In this document: positions 7,699 to 15,001 of the stretch, in pieces
How the letters are laid out: every line of letters begins with the position of its first letter
Position numbering within the stretch: position 1 is the first letter of the stretch
NCBI RefSeq assembly: GCF_027270315.1
Contig: NZ_CP114413.1
Span: 1,488,001-1,552,000, forward strand
Source: Streptomyces cinnabarinus
GTDB lineage: Bacteria > Actinomycetota > Actinomycetes > Streptomycetales > Streptomycetaceae
Length of the DNA stretch: 64,000 nt
Direction of reading: 5' to 3'
Notes under the pieces: generated by a model
Databases searched by the model: none
Told to the model about the DNA's origin: nothing
The model's input: only the letters and a program-made list of their open reading frames with translations
Program-made: the position numbers and the translations under genes

Positions 7699-7928
7699 AC
7701 CTCCGTCCCGTGTGCAGGAGCGGCGGCCCTCGCTGCATCGAGTCGGCATGCAAAGGGCCCGCCGGGACAGCAGTCGTTGGTGTCGCGGCACTCCTGCGTG
7801 AGCGTCTGGACTTGGCGGGTGGAGGGCCGGTGTCCGCAGGAGCAGGACCAGGACGGGGCGCCGGTCTCCTTGCAGTGCTCAGCGCCAGGCACGCCATCGG
7901 CCGCGTCACGACAGGGCTTGCAGATCAC
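7695..7928 (-). CDS. Cys-rich hypothetical protein
   Basis: 77 residues. GTG 7928 has GGAGG seven bases upstream and follows the previous stop by 2 nt. The sequence has about nine Cys, including CKPC, CSCGH and DCCPGGPFAC, so it probably binds zinc or forms a knuckle. It is very common for Streptomyces phage early proteins to carry this type of Cys/His array; function unknown. Confidence 0.65.
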   Translation of the reverse strand: MICKPCRDAADGVPGAEHCKETGAPSWSCSCGHRPSTRQVQTLTQECRDTNDCCPGGPFACRLDAARAAAPAHGTEV

Positions 7929-7930
7929 GG

Positions 7931-9382
7931 TCAGACCTCCATCTCGTGCGGGAGGCCCCACTGCGTCTCGGGATCCATGGGGTGCCCGGCGGCTTCGAGG
8001 GCACGGTTCACGGCGAGCCAGATGTGCGCTGTGCGCTGGGACTGGGTGGTCGGCGGGGTCCCCCGGAGGGTCTCTACGTACTCGCGGACGGCCTTGTGGG
8101 CGCGCTGTCGCGGGGTGAGGCCGACGCTCTCCGACTCGACTGGCGGCACCGGAACGTCGGGGCCGCCCACGCGGAACCGCGAGGGGTGCGTGTGGTCGAA
8201 CATGCCGCAGCGGGCGCAAAAGCCGGTGTCGGCCGGATTGTCCGGCGGCTCGTATGCGTCGCATGGGGTGGGCTCGGTCCCTTCGGACCACGCCCGGCTG
8301 CCGTTCTCGTGGCTGGCGACGGTGATGTCCGGGTGGCGCTCCCGGATGTGGTCGATCATCTGACGGCGCGGGATGAGCGGGGGCCCGTCGCAGTACGGGC
8401 ACTGGTCCGGCACCTCAATCCCCGTCAACGGACCCTGGTTCGGCGGACCGTGGTCGATGTCTGTGAAGACAGTGCCGTCAGCGGTCCTGTGCTCGGTGTG
8501 CGGTCCATGCACAACGCACGGACCACCGCGAACGATGCCGGACAGGATCGGCATCAGCCGGTGGTCGCACTCCCCTGTTTCATCCAGCTCGTCGCGCAAC
8601 TCGGCCCCAGCCGCCCGCACGAGCAACATCGCGGAACCGTGGGCGGCCTGCCAGCGGTCGGCGAGCAGGTAGGCCCGGCCCGCGGTCCTCCGCGCACGGT
8701 CCCGTTGCTCCTGGACGTGGCGCACGATCGGCATCACCGCGTCGACGATCCGCTCGTCATCGACTTCGACCGGGGCCGCTTCCCCGTCCTGCACGCTCTG
8801 GATCGCCTGCTCGATCTGGCGACGCAGCCAGGCCCGTTCCGCCTCAGGACCACACAACTCCGCGGGGACGTCGAACGCTTCCACGATGTGGGCGAGCACC
8901 TTCTGCCGCTGCCCTTCCTGGTCGGGCCAGATGATGTGCAGGTCGCCTTGGCCGCCGTGGTCGTGGATGGCCATGATCGAGTCGATGCCGTCCGGATGCG
9001 GCGTCGTCAGCGCCCACTCCCCGCGCCAGTGGATGACCGCCTGCCCGTCCGGGAACAGGACCCCGTCGGCGATGAAGCCGGTGCCCGAGACACCGCTGAC
9101 GTCACGGTCCCGCCGCAGGACGAAAGGGCGGCCGAAGGTGACCGGTTCGGCTGTGACCGGCCGGAACCCTTCAGCCTCGCTCTTGGCGTGAGCGGCAGCA
9201 TCGCGCGCGGTGTCGCGTACGCCCGCGATGAACTCCTCGATCCGGTCGACGGGGACGTGGACGGCGGCGCCGTTGCTGGTGCCGGCGGGCTGGCTTCGCA
9301 GGCTGATGGCGGGTTGGCCGTGGCGGGTGAGCGGTTCGATGTGCATGAGGTCGCCGTCGGGGTCGGTGTAGCAGAAGGTCAT
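7931..9382 (-). CDS. Large hypothetical protein with C2H2-like zinc finger
   Basis: A 483-residue protein starting at ATG 9382 in an ATGA overlap with the glycosyltransferase gene. An N-terminal strand-rich part (MTFCYTDPDGDLMHIEPL) is followed by long helices at about 200-280. At about residues 350-373 a CPYC...HIRERH segment fits a C-x2-C-x13-H-x4-H zinc finger, and a second CARCGMFDHTH follows near 420. No catalytic motif. The open frame extends far upstream only as antisense to the next gene. Confidence 0.75.
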   Translation of the reverse strand: MTFCYTDPDGDLMHIEPLTRHGQPAISLRSQPAGTSNGAAVHVPVDRIEEFIAGVRDTARDAAAHAKSEAEGFRPVTAEPVTFGRPFVLRRDRDVSGVSGTGFIADGVLFPDGQAVIHWRGEWALTTPHPDGIDSIMAIHDHGGQGDLHIIWPDQEGQRQKVLAHIVEAFDVPAELCGPEAERAWLRRQIEQAIQSVQDGEAAPVEVDDERIVDAVMPIVRHVQEQRDRARRTAGRAYLLADRWQAAHGSAMLLVRAAGAELRDELDETGECDHRLMPILSGIVRGGPCVVHGPHTEHRTADGTVFTDIDHGPPNQGPLTGIEVPDQCPYCDGPPLIPRRQMIDHIRERHPDITVASHENGSRAWSEGTEPTPCDAYEPPDNPADTGFCARCGMFDHTHPSRFRVGGPDVPVPPVESESVGLTPRQRAHKAVREYVETLRGTPPTTQSQRTAHIWLAVNRALEAAGHPMDPETQWGLPHEMEV

Positions 9383-10884
9383 CGCGCGGTTCCTTCGTGC
9401 ATGGGCGTGGCGGTGCGCTGGTGCGGGATGGGCATGGTGAGCGTGGTCTCGGTGTCGGGGTCGAGGAGCTTGGCGACGGGGATGCGCATGCGAACGGTGT
9501 CGTCGTCCGGGAGGGCCGCGGCCGGTGCCTCGTCGAGGGTGACTTCGGCGCCGTTCTGGCGGGTGCCCCAGCCTGTGCGGGCGCAGGTCGCGACGCCGTA
9601 CCAGCGGGCGGCGCGCAGCGCGGTCCAGGCGCCGATGACGGCGAGGGGCATCAGCAGCCACGTCACCAGCCGCCCCCACAGGCGTTCGTCGCTGCGGGCG
9701 ACGGACAGGTAGCGCAGGGCCTGCGCCCAGCCGACCAGGAACGGCACGACCAAGAACGTCGCGGGCGGCGTGCGGCCGTAGACGATCGGCTCGACGATGA
9801 GCAGCCAGCCCAGGACCCCGGTGGACAGCGCAACTTGGAACCACCTCAGCAGGTGCGCCCAGTACGCCCAGCCCGACAGCGGCAGGTACCGGAACCGCCA
9901 CACGGAGCGGATCGTGGAGCCGCGCATCCACCGCATGTACATGCGCAGGAAGTGGCTCGGCCGTTCCGGGAGAGCGGTGAACACGACGGCGGTGGGCTGC
10001 TGCACCGCGCTGCCGCGCAGCAGCGCGTACAGGGTCAGCAGGCTGTCGTCGGAGAACATCACCGGGCGGCCCAGGAACCGCTCGTTCAGGTAGCTGTCGA
10101 GGTTGTCGCGGACCACCGGGGCCCGGTAGGCGGCGAGCGGCCCACTGTTGACGAGGACGGCGCCGGTCGCGGACAGCGCGGAGCGGTCGGTGAGCTGCCC
10201 CGTCACGAACCACAGGTCCGTGACCCGGGTCAGCAGGTTCCTGCGGTGGTTGGTGGCGAGGACGATCCCGGCGACGGACTGCACCCGGGCGCGGGCGAAC
10301 GGCAGGAGGATCTCCTCCAGGGCGTTCGGCGCCAGGCAGGAGTCCGAGTCGACGGTGACGTACGCGTCCGCCTCCGGGCAGGCGCGGGCGGCCGCGGCCT
10401 GGGCGTGCCGCTTCCCGCCGTTGGGGGTGCGCTGCCACGTCGTGGCGATCCCGGCCGCATCGGCGGCGGCCAGCCACCAGCCGCGCAGGAGCCGGTAGTC
10501 GCCGGTCGTCGAGCCGTCGTCGACGACGTGCACCGAGGTGGGCCGGCGGGTCTGCGCGAGGAACGACTCCAGGCCGAGCCTCAAGTAGCCCGGGTCCTCG
10601 TTGTAGACGGGCAGGAGGACGGCGACGTGTAGGGCGTCGAGTTGGCGGCGGGCGCGCGGCGTGACCCGGCGGGGCCGCTCGCAGTGGTACATGACGGTCT
10701 GCGTGGCGAGCAGCAGGAACGTGGTGGCCCAGACGACGGCGAGGCGGCTGGAGTGATGGCCGTACTGGGCTGCCTGGATGCCGTGGTGGACGGCCCATCC
10801 TGCGGCCAGGGTCAGGCACAGCGCCCCGGTCAGGAGGACGCCGGAGCGGTGCCGGTGCGCCGTCAGGGGGCGTATGCCGGTCAC
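9379..10884 (-). CDS. Family 2 glycosyltransferase, hyaluronan/cellulose-synthase-like
   Basis: A 501-residue membrane glycosyltransferase. Two N-terminal membrane segments (about 15-35 and 48-66) precede a GT-A domain with LPVYNE (91-96), DDGS (122-125), DSD (179-181), SDD (278-280) and the processive-type RWMRG (318-322, the QxxRW equivalent). Further membrane spans follow at about 340-430. This is the architecture of processive synthases such as HasA or NodC, which polymerise UDP-sugars and export the chain. The start is GTG 10884, overlapping the small membrane gene (GTGA). Sugar donor and product are unknown. Its place inside a phage early operon is unexpected. Confidence 0.85.
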   Translation of the reverse strand: MTGIRPLTAHRHRSGVLLTGALCLTLAAGWAVHHGIQAAQYGHHSSRLAVVWATTFLLLATQTVMYHCERPRRVTPRARRQLDALHVAVLLPVYNEDPGYLRLGLESFLAQTRRPTSVHVVDDGSTTGDYRLLRGWWLAAADAAGIATTWQRTPNGGKRHAQAAAARACPEADAYVTVDSDSCLAPNALEEILLPFARARVQSVAGIVLATNHRRNLLTRVTDLWFVTGQLTDRSALSATGAVLVNSGPLAAYRAPVVRDNLDSYLNERFLGRPVMFSDDSLLTLYALLRGSAVQQPTAVVFTALPERPSHFLRMYMRWMRGSTIRSVWRFRYLPLSGWAYWAHLLRWFQVALSTGVLGWLLIVEPIVYGRTPPATFLVVPFLVGWAQALRYLSVARSDERLWGRLVTWLLMPLAVIGAWTALRAARWYGVATCARTGWGTRQNGAEVTLDEAPAAALPDDDTVRMRIPVAKLLDPDTETTLTMPIPHQRTATPMHEGTAR

Positions 10885-11045
10885 TTCTCCCCTGCCTTAC
10901 GGCCGGAGCGGAAGCCGACGCGGACGGCGAGGGCGCCGACGAGGACGATGGCGGCGGCGAGGGCCACCAGGTAGTAGCCCGTGAGGGCGACACCGCCGAT
11001 GACGAGGCTTCCGGCGGTTCCGGTGCGGGCGAGCTGGTCGGACAT
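10881..11045 (-). CDS. Small single-pass membrane protein
   Basis: A 54-residue gene: MSDQLARTGTAGSL, then a 25-residue hydrophobic stretch (GYYLVALAAAIVLVGALAV), then a basic end (RSGRKAGEK). Its stop overlaps the glycosyltransferase start (GTGA), so the two are coupled. The predicted topology is N-out, C-in. It may be an accessory subunit of the glycosyltransferase; that is inference from coupling only. Confidence 0.7.
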   Translation of the reverse strand: MSDQLARTGTAGSLVIGGVALTGYYLVALAAAIVLVGALAVRVGFRSGRKAGEK

Positions 11046-11051
11046 GAGGGG

Positions 11052-11270
11052 CTATTCCTTGGGGTGGTTGGTGGTGCCGAGCGCGTTGATGGCCCGGCAG
11101 GTGCGGAGGTGGTCGCGGCGGGTCCGGCAGGCGTCGCGCCAGGTCACGAAGTCCTCGAAGAGGCGGTCCAGGCCGCGCCACATCAGGCGCAGGAGGGTGT
11201 TGGCGAGTCCGGCCGCGAAGCCGCCGATGACGGCGACCAGGAACACCTGCCACGGGGTGAGGTGGGCCAT
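11052..11270 (-). CDS. Small membrane protein
   Basis: 72 residues starting MAHLTPWQVFLVAVIGGF. One N-terminal membrane segment (about 8-28) precedes a basic cytoplasmic part (MWRGLDRLFEDFVTWRDACRTRRDHLRTCRAIN). It lies 6 nt upstream of the 54-residue gene and its start overlaps the previous stop by one base. Function unknown. Confidence 0.7.
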   Translation of the reverse strand: MAHLTPWQVFLVAVIGGFAAGLANTLLRLMWRGLDRLFEDFVTWRDACRTRRDHLRTCRAINALGTTNHPKE

Positions 11271-11509
11271 CAGGGGTTCCTCCGGCGGGCGGCCCTGATG
11301 GCGGCCACCGCGGCAGCGACGGCGAGCAGCATGCCGGTGGCCAGGAACGCGACCGCCCACGCGCGCAGGTCGTAGTAGGCGACTTGCGCGCCGGAGATCA
11401 TGCAGGTCAGGGAGAGCAGGCCGAAGAACCACCGGTCGGGCAGACCGAACAGCGTGCCGACGACGGCGATGAAGCCGATGGCGAGCGCGATCAGGCTGAG
11501 CGGAGGCAT
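11270..11509 (-). CDS. Small membrane protein, three spans
   Basis: 79 residues, nearly all hydrophobic: spans at about 4-20, 27-47 and 50-71, ending AAIRAARRRNP. The positive C-terminus suggests C-in. It is the third small membrane protein in a row upstream of the glycosyltransferase. It overlaps the upstream gene by 19 nt. No family recognised. Confidence 0.7.
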   Translation of the reverse strand: MPPLSLIALAIGFIAVVGTLFGLPDRWFFGLLSLTCMISGAQVAYYDLRAWAVAFLATGMLLAVAAAVAAIRAARRRNP

Positions 11510-11697
11510 GGGATTCCTTGCGGGGGTTCGTAGTCGTCGATGGAGATCGGGACGGTGCCGACGGGCCGGGCGCTGCCCCGCTCGGGGGCGTCGCCCTGGT
11601 CCTCGTCGACATCGGGGTCCACGTCGAGGCAGGCGCAGTAGCCGTCTTCGCAGCCGCCGTACGGGCAGTCCACGAAGATGGCCAGCTGCCGGGTCAC
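11491..11697 (-). CDS. Cys-rich acidic hypothetical protein
   Basis: 68 residues from GTG 11697 (overlap GTGA with the HNH-like gene). The N-terminus TRQLAIFVDCPYGGCEDGYCACLDVD has four Cys in CxxxxCxxxxCxC, followed by an Asp/Glu-rich stretch. Likely metal- or disulfide-stabilised. Function unknown. Confidence 0.65.
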   Translation of the reverse strand: MTRQLAIFVDCPYGGCEDGYCACLDVDPDVDEDQGDAPERGSARPVGTVPISIDDYEPPQGIPCLRSA

Positions 11698-12149
11698 GGC
11701 GGGTCCCCGAAGATGCGCTCGAAGGCGCGGTCGGCCCGCCGGTTCGCGGCGCGGGTGACGTCGTCGGCCAGGTGCGACCCGGCGTGGCAGTCGGGCCTGC
11801 CGCAGGCGTGGGTGACGCGTCCTACTGGGTCTCGGCCGTAGCGCAGCCGGAACGCCAGCCTGGGCCCGGGGACGCGAGCTTTGCCGTGGAAGACCAGGGC
11901 CAGGCCGGAGCGGTCGTCGCGGTAGCCGGTCCATCTCGCGTGCCCGTCCTCGCTCGGCTCGATGTGAGCCCAGAACGCCTCCTCCAGCGAGGCGTGGGCG
12001 CGCGCCTGCCCGCGGCGCGGGCCGGGCAGCCCCAGCGCCTTCTGGACCTTGCGCACCGTGCCCCGGTCGACGCCGAGCCTGCGGGCGATCTCGGCGTGGG
12101 TGAGGTTGCCCGCCCGCAGCAGCTCGGCGATGTCTGCGCGCACCTTCAT
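11694..12149 (-). CDS. HTH plus HNH-like DNA-binding protein
   Basis: A 151-residue protein with two parts. Residues about 1-42 form a helix-turn-helix (LLRAGNLTHAEIARRLGVDRGTVRKV, resembling replication/transposase HTH). Residues about 65-145 have the pattern ARWTGY...LAFRLRYGRDPVG...CGRPDCHAGSHLAD...RRAD, like the HNH-type proteins common in actinophages. Zinc residues Cys/His are present but a full HNH triad is not certain. It may be a homing-type or regulatory protein. It overlaps WhiB and the downstream gene by 4 nt each. Confidence 0.7.
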   Translation of the reverse strand: MKVRADIAELLRAGNLTHAEIARRLGVDRGTVRKVQKALGLPGPRRGQARAHASLEEAFWAHIEPSEDGHARWTGYRDDRSGLALVFHGKARVPGPRLAFRLRYGRDPVGRVTHACGRPDCHAGSHLADDVTRAANRRADRAFERIFGDPP

Positions 12150-12613
12150 GGCGCCTCCGGCAGGGCTTCAGGTTCGCCGTCGGTACGGCGTACGCGGTGG
12201 CTGACGTGGTGCCGACGCAGCTCGCCGCTCCAGCACGTGCCGTCGACCGCTTCGCCCCGGGCGAGATGGTGTTCGAGTGCTGCCGCCGTTCCGCACTGCG
12301 GCAGTTCGACCGCCGCCGTCGCCGGACCGTCGTCGCCCTTGCCGGGGGCCTTCGGATCGAGGCGCCACCGCTGGCGACGGTCCAAGCCGGCGAAGACGCC
12401 TTCGTCACGGGAGTGCTCGGACGTGCCTTCCTCGCGGGCCATGACGGAGGCCAGGCACTGGGCGCGGACGGGGCAGCGGACCACGCACACGGCGCGGGCC
12501 TCGTGCACGCGCTGAAGGTCGAAGAACAGGTCCACGTCGTCACGGCAGGCGGCCTGCCCCATCCAGTCGCGGGGGCGCGCGACCGTGTCGGGTACGGATC
12601 CGGTGTACGACAT
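12146..12613 (-). CDS. WhiB-family regulator (phage type)
   Basis: A 155-residue WhiB-like protein. Cys23, Cys43, Cys47 and Cys53 fit the four iron-sulfur ligands, and GVFAGLDRRQRW (72-83) matches the G[VI]WGG-like turn and basic region. WhiB proteins bind a 4Fe-4S cluster and contact the housekeeping sigma factor. The spacing between the second and third Cys is three residues (CVVRC), not the usual two. A C-terminal extension of about 60 residues with no clear domain is present. Phage-borne WhiBs are known to interfere with host WhiB functions; here the role is inference. Confidence 0.85.
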   Translation of the reverse strand: MSYTGSVPDTVARPRDWMGQAACRDDVDLFFDLQRVHEARAVCVVRCPVRAQCLASVMAREEGTSEHSRDEGVFAGLDRRQRWRLDPKAPGKGDDGPATAAVELPQCGTAAALEHHLARGEAVDGTCWSGELRRHHVSHRVRRTDGEPEALPEAP

Positions 12614-12616
12614 GAC

Positions 12617-12982
12617 TCACTCCGCTGCCGTCCGGGCGCCCTTGGGCGCCTTGCGGATGGTGACCTTGCGGTCCCGGCGGCGCACGGCTTCGCGCAGGTG
12701 CGGAGACACGCGGAAGCGGACCTTCTGGAAGGCGGCCACGGGGACCGGGTCGCCGTTCTGGGGGTTGCGTGCCGTACGCCGCCGCGTGCGGGACGAGATC
12801 CAGGTGCCGAAGTTGGTGACGGCGACGTCGTGTCCGCTCGCGGCGGCGCGGGCGATGGCGTCGAAGACGACCACGATCGTCTCGTGCGCCTCCTTCAGCG
12901 TGATGCCGAGATCGGCCGCGACAACCTCGACCAGCTTGGTCGTGGTCAGACGCTCGGTGATGAGGGTGGGCTTCTTCTTCAC
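12617..12982 (-). CDS. HU-family histone-like DNA-binding protein
   Basis: 121 residues. The body aligns with HU/IHF: helices at 10-45, VAVTNFGTWISSRTRRRTARNPQNGDPVPVAA (the DNA-intercalating arm region, around 55-85) and FRVSPHLREAV. The C-terminus is a short basic tail (RRRDRKVTIRKAPKGAR). HU wraps and bends DNA as a dimer. It is placed 3 nt upstream of WhiB. A phage HU may serve DNA replication or packaging. Start ATG at 12982. Confidence 0.85.
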   Translation of the reverse strand: MKKKPTLITERLTTTKLVEVVAADLGITLKEAHETIVVVFDAIARAAASGHDVAVTNFGTWISSRTRRRTARNPQNGDPVPVAAFQKVRFRVSPHLREAVRRRDRKVTIRKAPKGARTAAE

Positions 12983-13034
12983 GGGATGCTCCAGGACGGA
13001 GGCGCGGGGCAGGACGGGGCCCCGCGCCGGGCGG

Positions 13035-13130
13035 TCAGGGCAGGAGGCGGGAGAGCCAGACGGCTAGGCTGTCGAGGGCGGCGTCGACGAGTTCGCCGAT
13101 CCAGGACTTGCGGCGGCGACGGCGGCTCAC
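13035..13130 (-). CDS. 31-residue basic amphipathic peptide
   Basis: A very short gene: GTG 13130 overlaps the previous stop (GTGA), stop at 13035. Five consecutive Arg then Lys (VSRRRRRKSWIGELVDAA), followed by an amphipathic or membrane-seeking helix (LDSLAVWLSRLLP). Coupling and third-position G/C bias support it, but at this length chance cannot be excluded. Confidence 0.45.
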   Translation of the reverse strand: MSRRRRRKSWIGELVDAALDSLAVWLSRLLP

Positions 13131-13414
13131 CGACTGTCCGCGCAGGTGGGGTCGTTCGCCACGACGGCGATCGCGGCGTACGGGCTGTCACCGTGGTAGG
13201 CGCTGTAGAGGCGGTTGCCGTGGTCACACTTGGTGGCCGCGTTGGAGAAGCCGTCCGGGAAGCGGATGAGGTCGGCCGCAGTGCCGTTGTCCTTGCCGGA
13301 GCGCGGCGCGTCCTTGAAGGGCTCGGTGCCCTTCGCGCTGCATCCGGCGAGAACCGCGAGCGTCACCGCGGCGATAACAGCCGTAACAGCGGCGCGGGCA
13401 CGGATGGTTCGCAT
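13127..13414 (-). CDS. Lipoprotein
   Basis: 95 residues from ATG 13414. MRTIRARAAVTAVIAAVTLA is an Arg-rich n-region and hydrophobic core, followed by lipobox LAGC (Cys25), so the mature protein is anchored to the outer face of the membrane. The rest is small and polar. AAGGA lies ten bases upstream. The frame is open to GTG 13498, which overlaps the VWA stop (GTGA) and would add a CPICGNPYPC zinc-knuckle-like leader; I prefer the shorter start because of the clean signal peptide. Lipoproteins of prophages often give superinfection exclusion; no direct evidence here. Confidence 0.65.
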   Translation of the reverse strand: MRTIRARAAVTAVIAAVTLAVLAGCSAKGTEPFKDAPRSGKDNGTAADLIRFPDGFSNAATKCDHGNRLYSAYHGDSPYAAIAVVANDPTCADSR

Positions 13415-13494
13415 CAGGCTGGGGTCCTTCGAGATGGCGGGGACGACGTGGTCGAGGCACGGGTAGGGGTTGCCGCAGATCGGGCACTTTCCGT

Positions 13495-14238
13495 TCACGG
13501 CAGGAGGCCCTTCGCGCGAGCCTGCGGAACCCACTTGCCGAACTCGCCGACGAGGCCGTCGTACAGCTGCTCGTCGGGCACGGACCGCGGGTCCGCCCCG
13601 GCGTGGAAGTAGGAGGCGTTGTCGAGCAGTCGGCCGCGCATCGTGTCCAGCTCGGTGAGGAAGCGGACCTTGCCAGGGCCGAATCCGCAGAAGGCCCAGA
13701 ACACCGGCAGCTTGGACGTCTGCACGAGCTGGAGACAGACGTCGTCCGGGTCCTGCGGTGTGCCGTCGGTCTGGAAGATGACCAGCGCCGGATCCGAGGA
13801 CTGCGAGTTGAGGTAGTGCTCGATGACGGCGCGCATCGCGATCGTGTACTGGGTGCCGCCCATGGTGTGGTCCCCGCCGTGCAGCTGGTGCTGCTGGGCG
13901 ACCACGCCCTGGTACCGGTCGAGGCTGACGTCGACGATGGGGTACGGCCGGCTGTCGAACATCACCAGCGGGACCTGGCCGTCGTCGTCGACGGTCACGG
14001 ACAGGCCGAGCGTCTGGTCCGTGAGGCGCTGCACGGACCCGTTGGCGAAGTACGGGCGCATCGAGCGGGACCGGTCGACGACCAGGTACACGGCCGCGCG
14101 CAGCCCGGACAGGCCGCTCTTCTCCAGCGACGCGGTGGCCGCCTTGGCGAGGGACACCAGCGGCGCGGGCACCTTGTCGAGGCTGATCGCCGGGGTGTGC
14201 GGGCCGCTCGGGGCCGGGCTCTTCTTGCGGTTGAACAT
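13495..14238 (-). CDS. VWA (TerF-like) domain protein
   Basis: 247 residues. After a 45-residue linker the VWA domain starts at VYLVVDRSRSMRPYF, with MIDAS DxSxS (DRSRS, 55-59), the second Thr in the GGTQY loop (about 128) and Asp in FQTDGT (about 157). The DDDGQVPLVMFDS segment is typical of the vWA-TerF type found with tellurium-resistance/chemical-stress (Ter) proteins. It would bind a divalent metal and a protein ligand. The start follows a terminator, so this heads a new transcription unit going to the lipoprotein, HU and WhiB. Confidence 0.82.
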   Translation of the reverse strand: MFNRKKSPAPSGPHTPAISLDKVPAPLVSLAKAATASLEKSGLSGLRAAVYLVVDRSRSMRPYFANGSVQRLTDQTLGLSVTVDDDGQVPLVMFDSRPYPIVDVSLDRYQGVVAQQHQLHGGDHTMGGTQYTIAMRAVIEHYLNSQSSDPALVIFQTDGTPQDPDDVCLQLVQTSKLPVFWAFCGFGPGKVRFLTELDTMRGRLLDNASYFHAGADPRSVPDEQLYDGLVGEFGKWVPQARAKGLLP

Positions 14239-14264
14239 GGGTGGTTGCTCTTCTCTCTTGGTGA

Positions 14265-14305
14265 CCGCCCGCCGCCGGGCCGGAACTCATCCCGGCGGCG
14301 GGCGG
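14265..14305 (-). terminator. Terminator hairpin between two early-gene blocks
   Basis: A perfect 15-bp stem (14265-14279 with 14291-14305), all G/C, with an 11-nt loop, in the 74-bp gap between the coiled-coil gene and the VWA gene. It is the only clear terminator within the long minus-strand gene run and marks an operon border. Confidence 0.75.
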
Positions 14306-14312
14306 GGTCTGT

Positions 14313-14756
14313 TCAGGCGCGGGCGCGCCAGGCGGCGGGGGTGAGGTCGGTGAACTCCTGCGCCTCATCAGGCGGCGCGGATACGCCGTCGCCGTCGGCG
14401 GAGCGGAGCAGCCGGATGGCGGTGACGTTGGAGAGGTGGGAGCGCAGCTCGGTGTTCTCGGCGCACACGGCGTCGAAGCCCTCCAGCTGCTCTTCCAGCA
14501 CGGTGACCTGCCGCTCCGCCTTCTCCTTGTCGGCCAGGGCGCCCCGCAGCTCTTCGTATGCGCCCTCCAACTCCGAGGTGACGCCGACGAGTTTGCAGGC
14601 CAGTTCGTCGGCCGACGCGTTGCTCTTCGCGGCCTCGGCACGCAGGACGGAGCGCGGTACGACGTAGCGGTGCAGGCCGCGGCCAGCGGGGGCGACGGCG
14701 TAGAGGACACCGGCGGTGCCCGCCGTACCGAGGGCCAGGAAGACGTAGGCGATCAC
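14313..14756 (-). CDS. Membrane-anchored coiled-coil protein
   Basis: 147 residues from GTG 14756 (GTGA overlap). An N-terminal membrane segment (AYVFLALGTAGTAGVLYAVA) is followed by a basic linker and a long coiled coil at about 40-115 (SELEGAYEELRGALADKEKAERQVTVLEEQLEGF). The tail is acidic. The topology resembles small phage inner-membrane or cell-division-interfering proteins, but no family is recognised. It is last before the terminator. Confidence 0.68.
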   Translation of the reverse strand: MIAYVFLALGTAGTAGVLYAVAPAGRGLHRYVVPRSVLRAEAAKSNASADELACKLVGVTSELEGAYEELRGALADKEKAERQVTVLEEQLEGFDAVCAENTELRSHLSNVTAIRLLRSADGDGVSAPPDEAQEFTDLTPAAWRARA

Positions 14757-15001
14757 AGGGCGCCGTCCTTCAGCCACAGCGTGCCAAGCTTGCGGGGGTC
14801 GCTGCCGAACGGCTGCTCGGGGTCGAAGCGCGGGCCGCCGGTCGCCTCGCACTGCACCCGGTACTGGCCCTCGTTCGCCCGCTGCGCGTCGCCGAGCAGC
14901 TCGGCGAACGTGGCGAGCAGGCGCTTCAGCCTGAGGACCTCGGCTTCGAGCTGCCGCTCTCGGGCCGACGGCTGCAGTGGTGTCTTGGTGATGAGCAGCA
15001 T
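14753..15001 (-). CDS. Coiled-coil hypothetical protein
   Basis: 82 residues from ATG 15001. A coiled coil at about 12-45 (ARERQLEAEVLRLKRLLATFAELL) is followed by a polar C-terminus (FDPEQPFGSDPRKLGTLWLKD). One-base TGATG overlap with the preceding gene; GTGA with the next. It may pair with the neighbouring membrane coiled-coil protein. Confidence 0.65.
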   Translation of the reverse strand: MLLITKTPLQPSARERQLEAEVLRLKRLLATFAELLGDAQRANEGQYRVQCEATGGPRFDPEQPFGSDPRKLGTLWLKDGAL

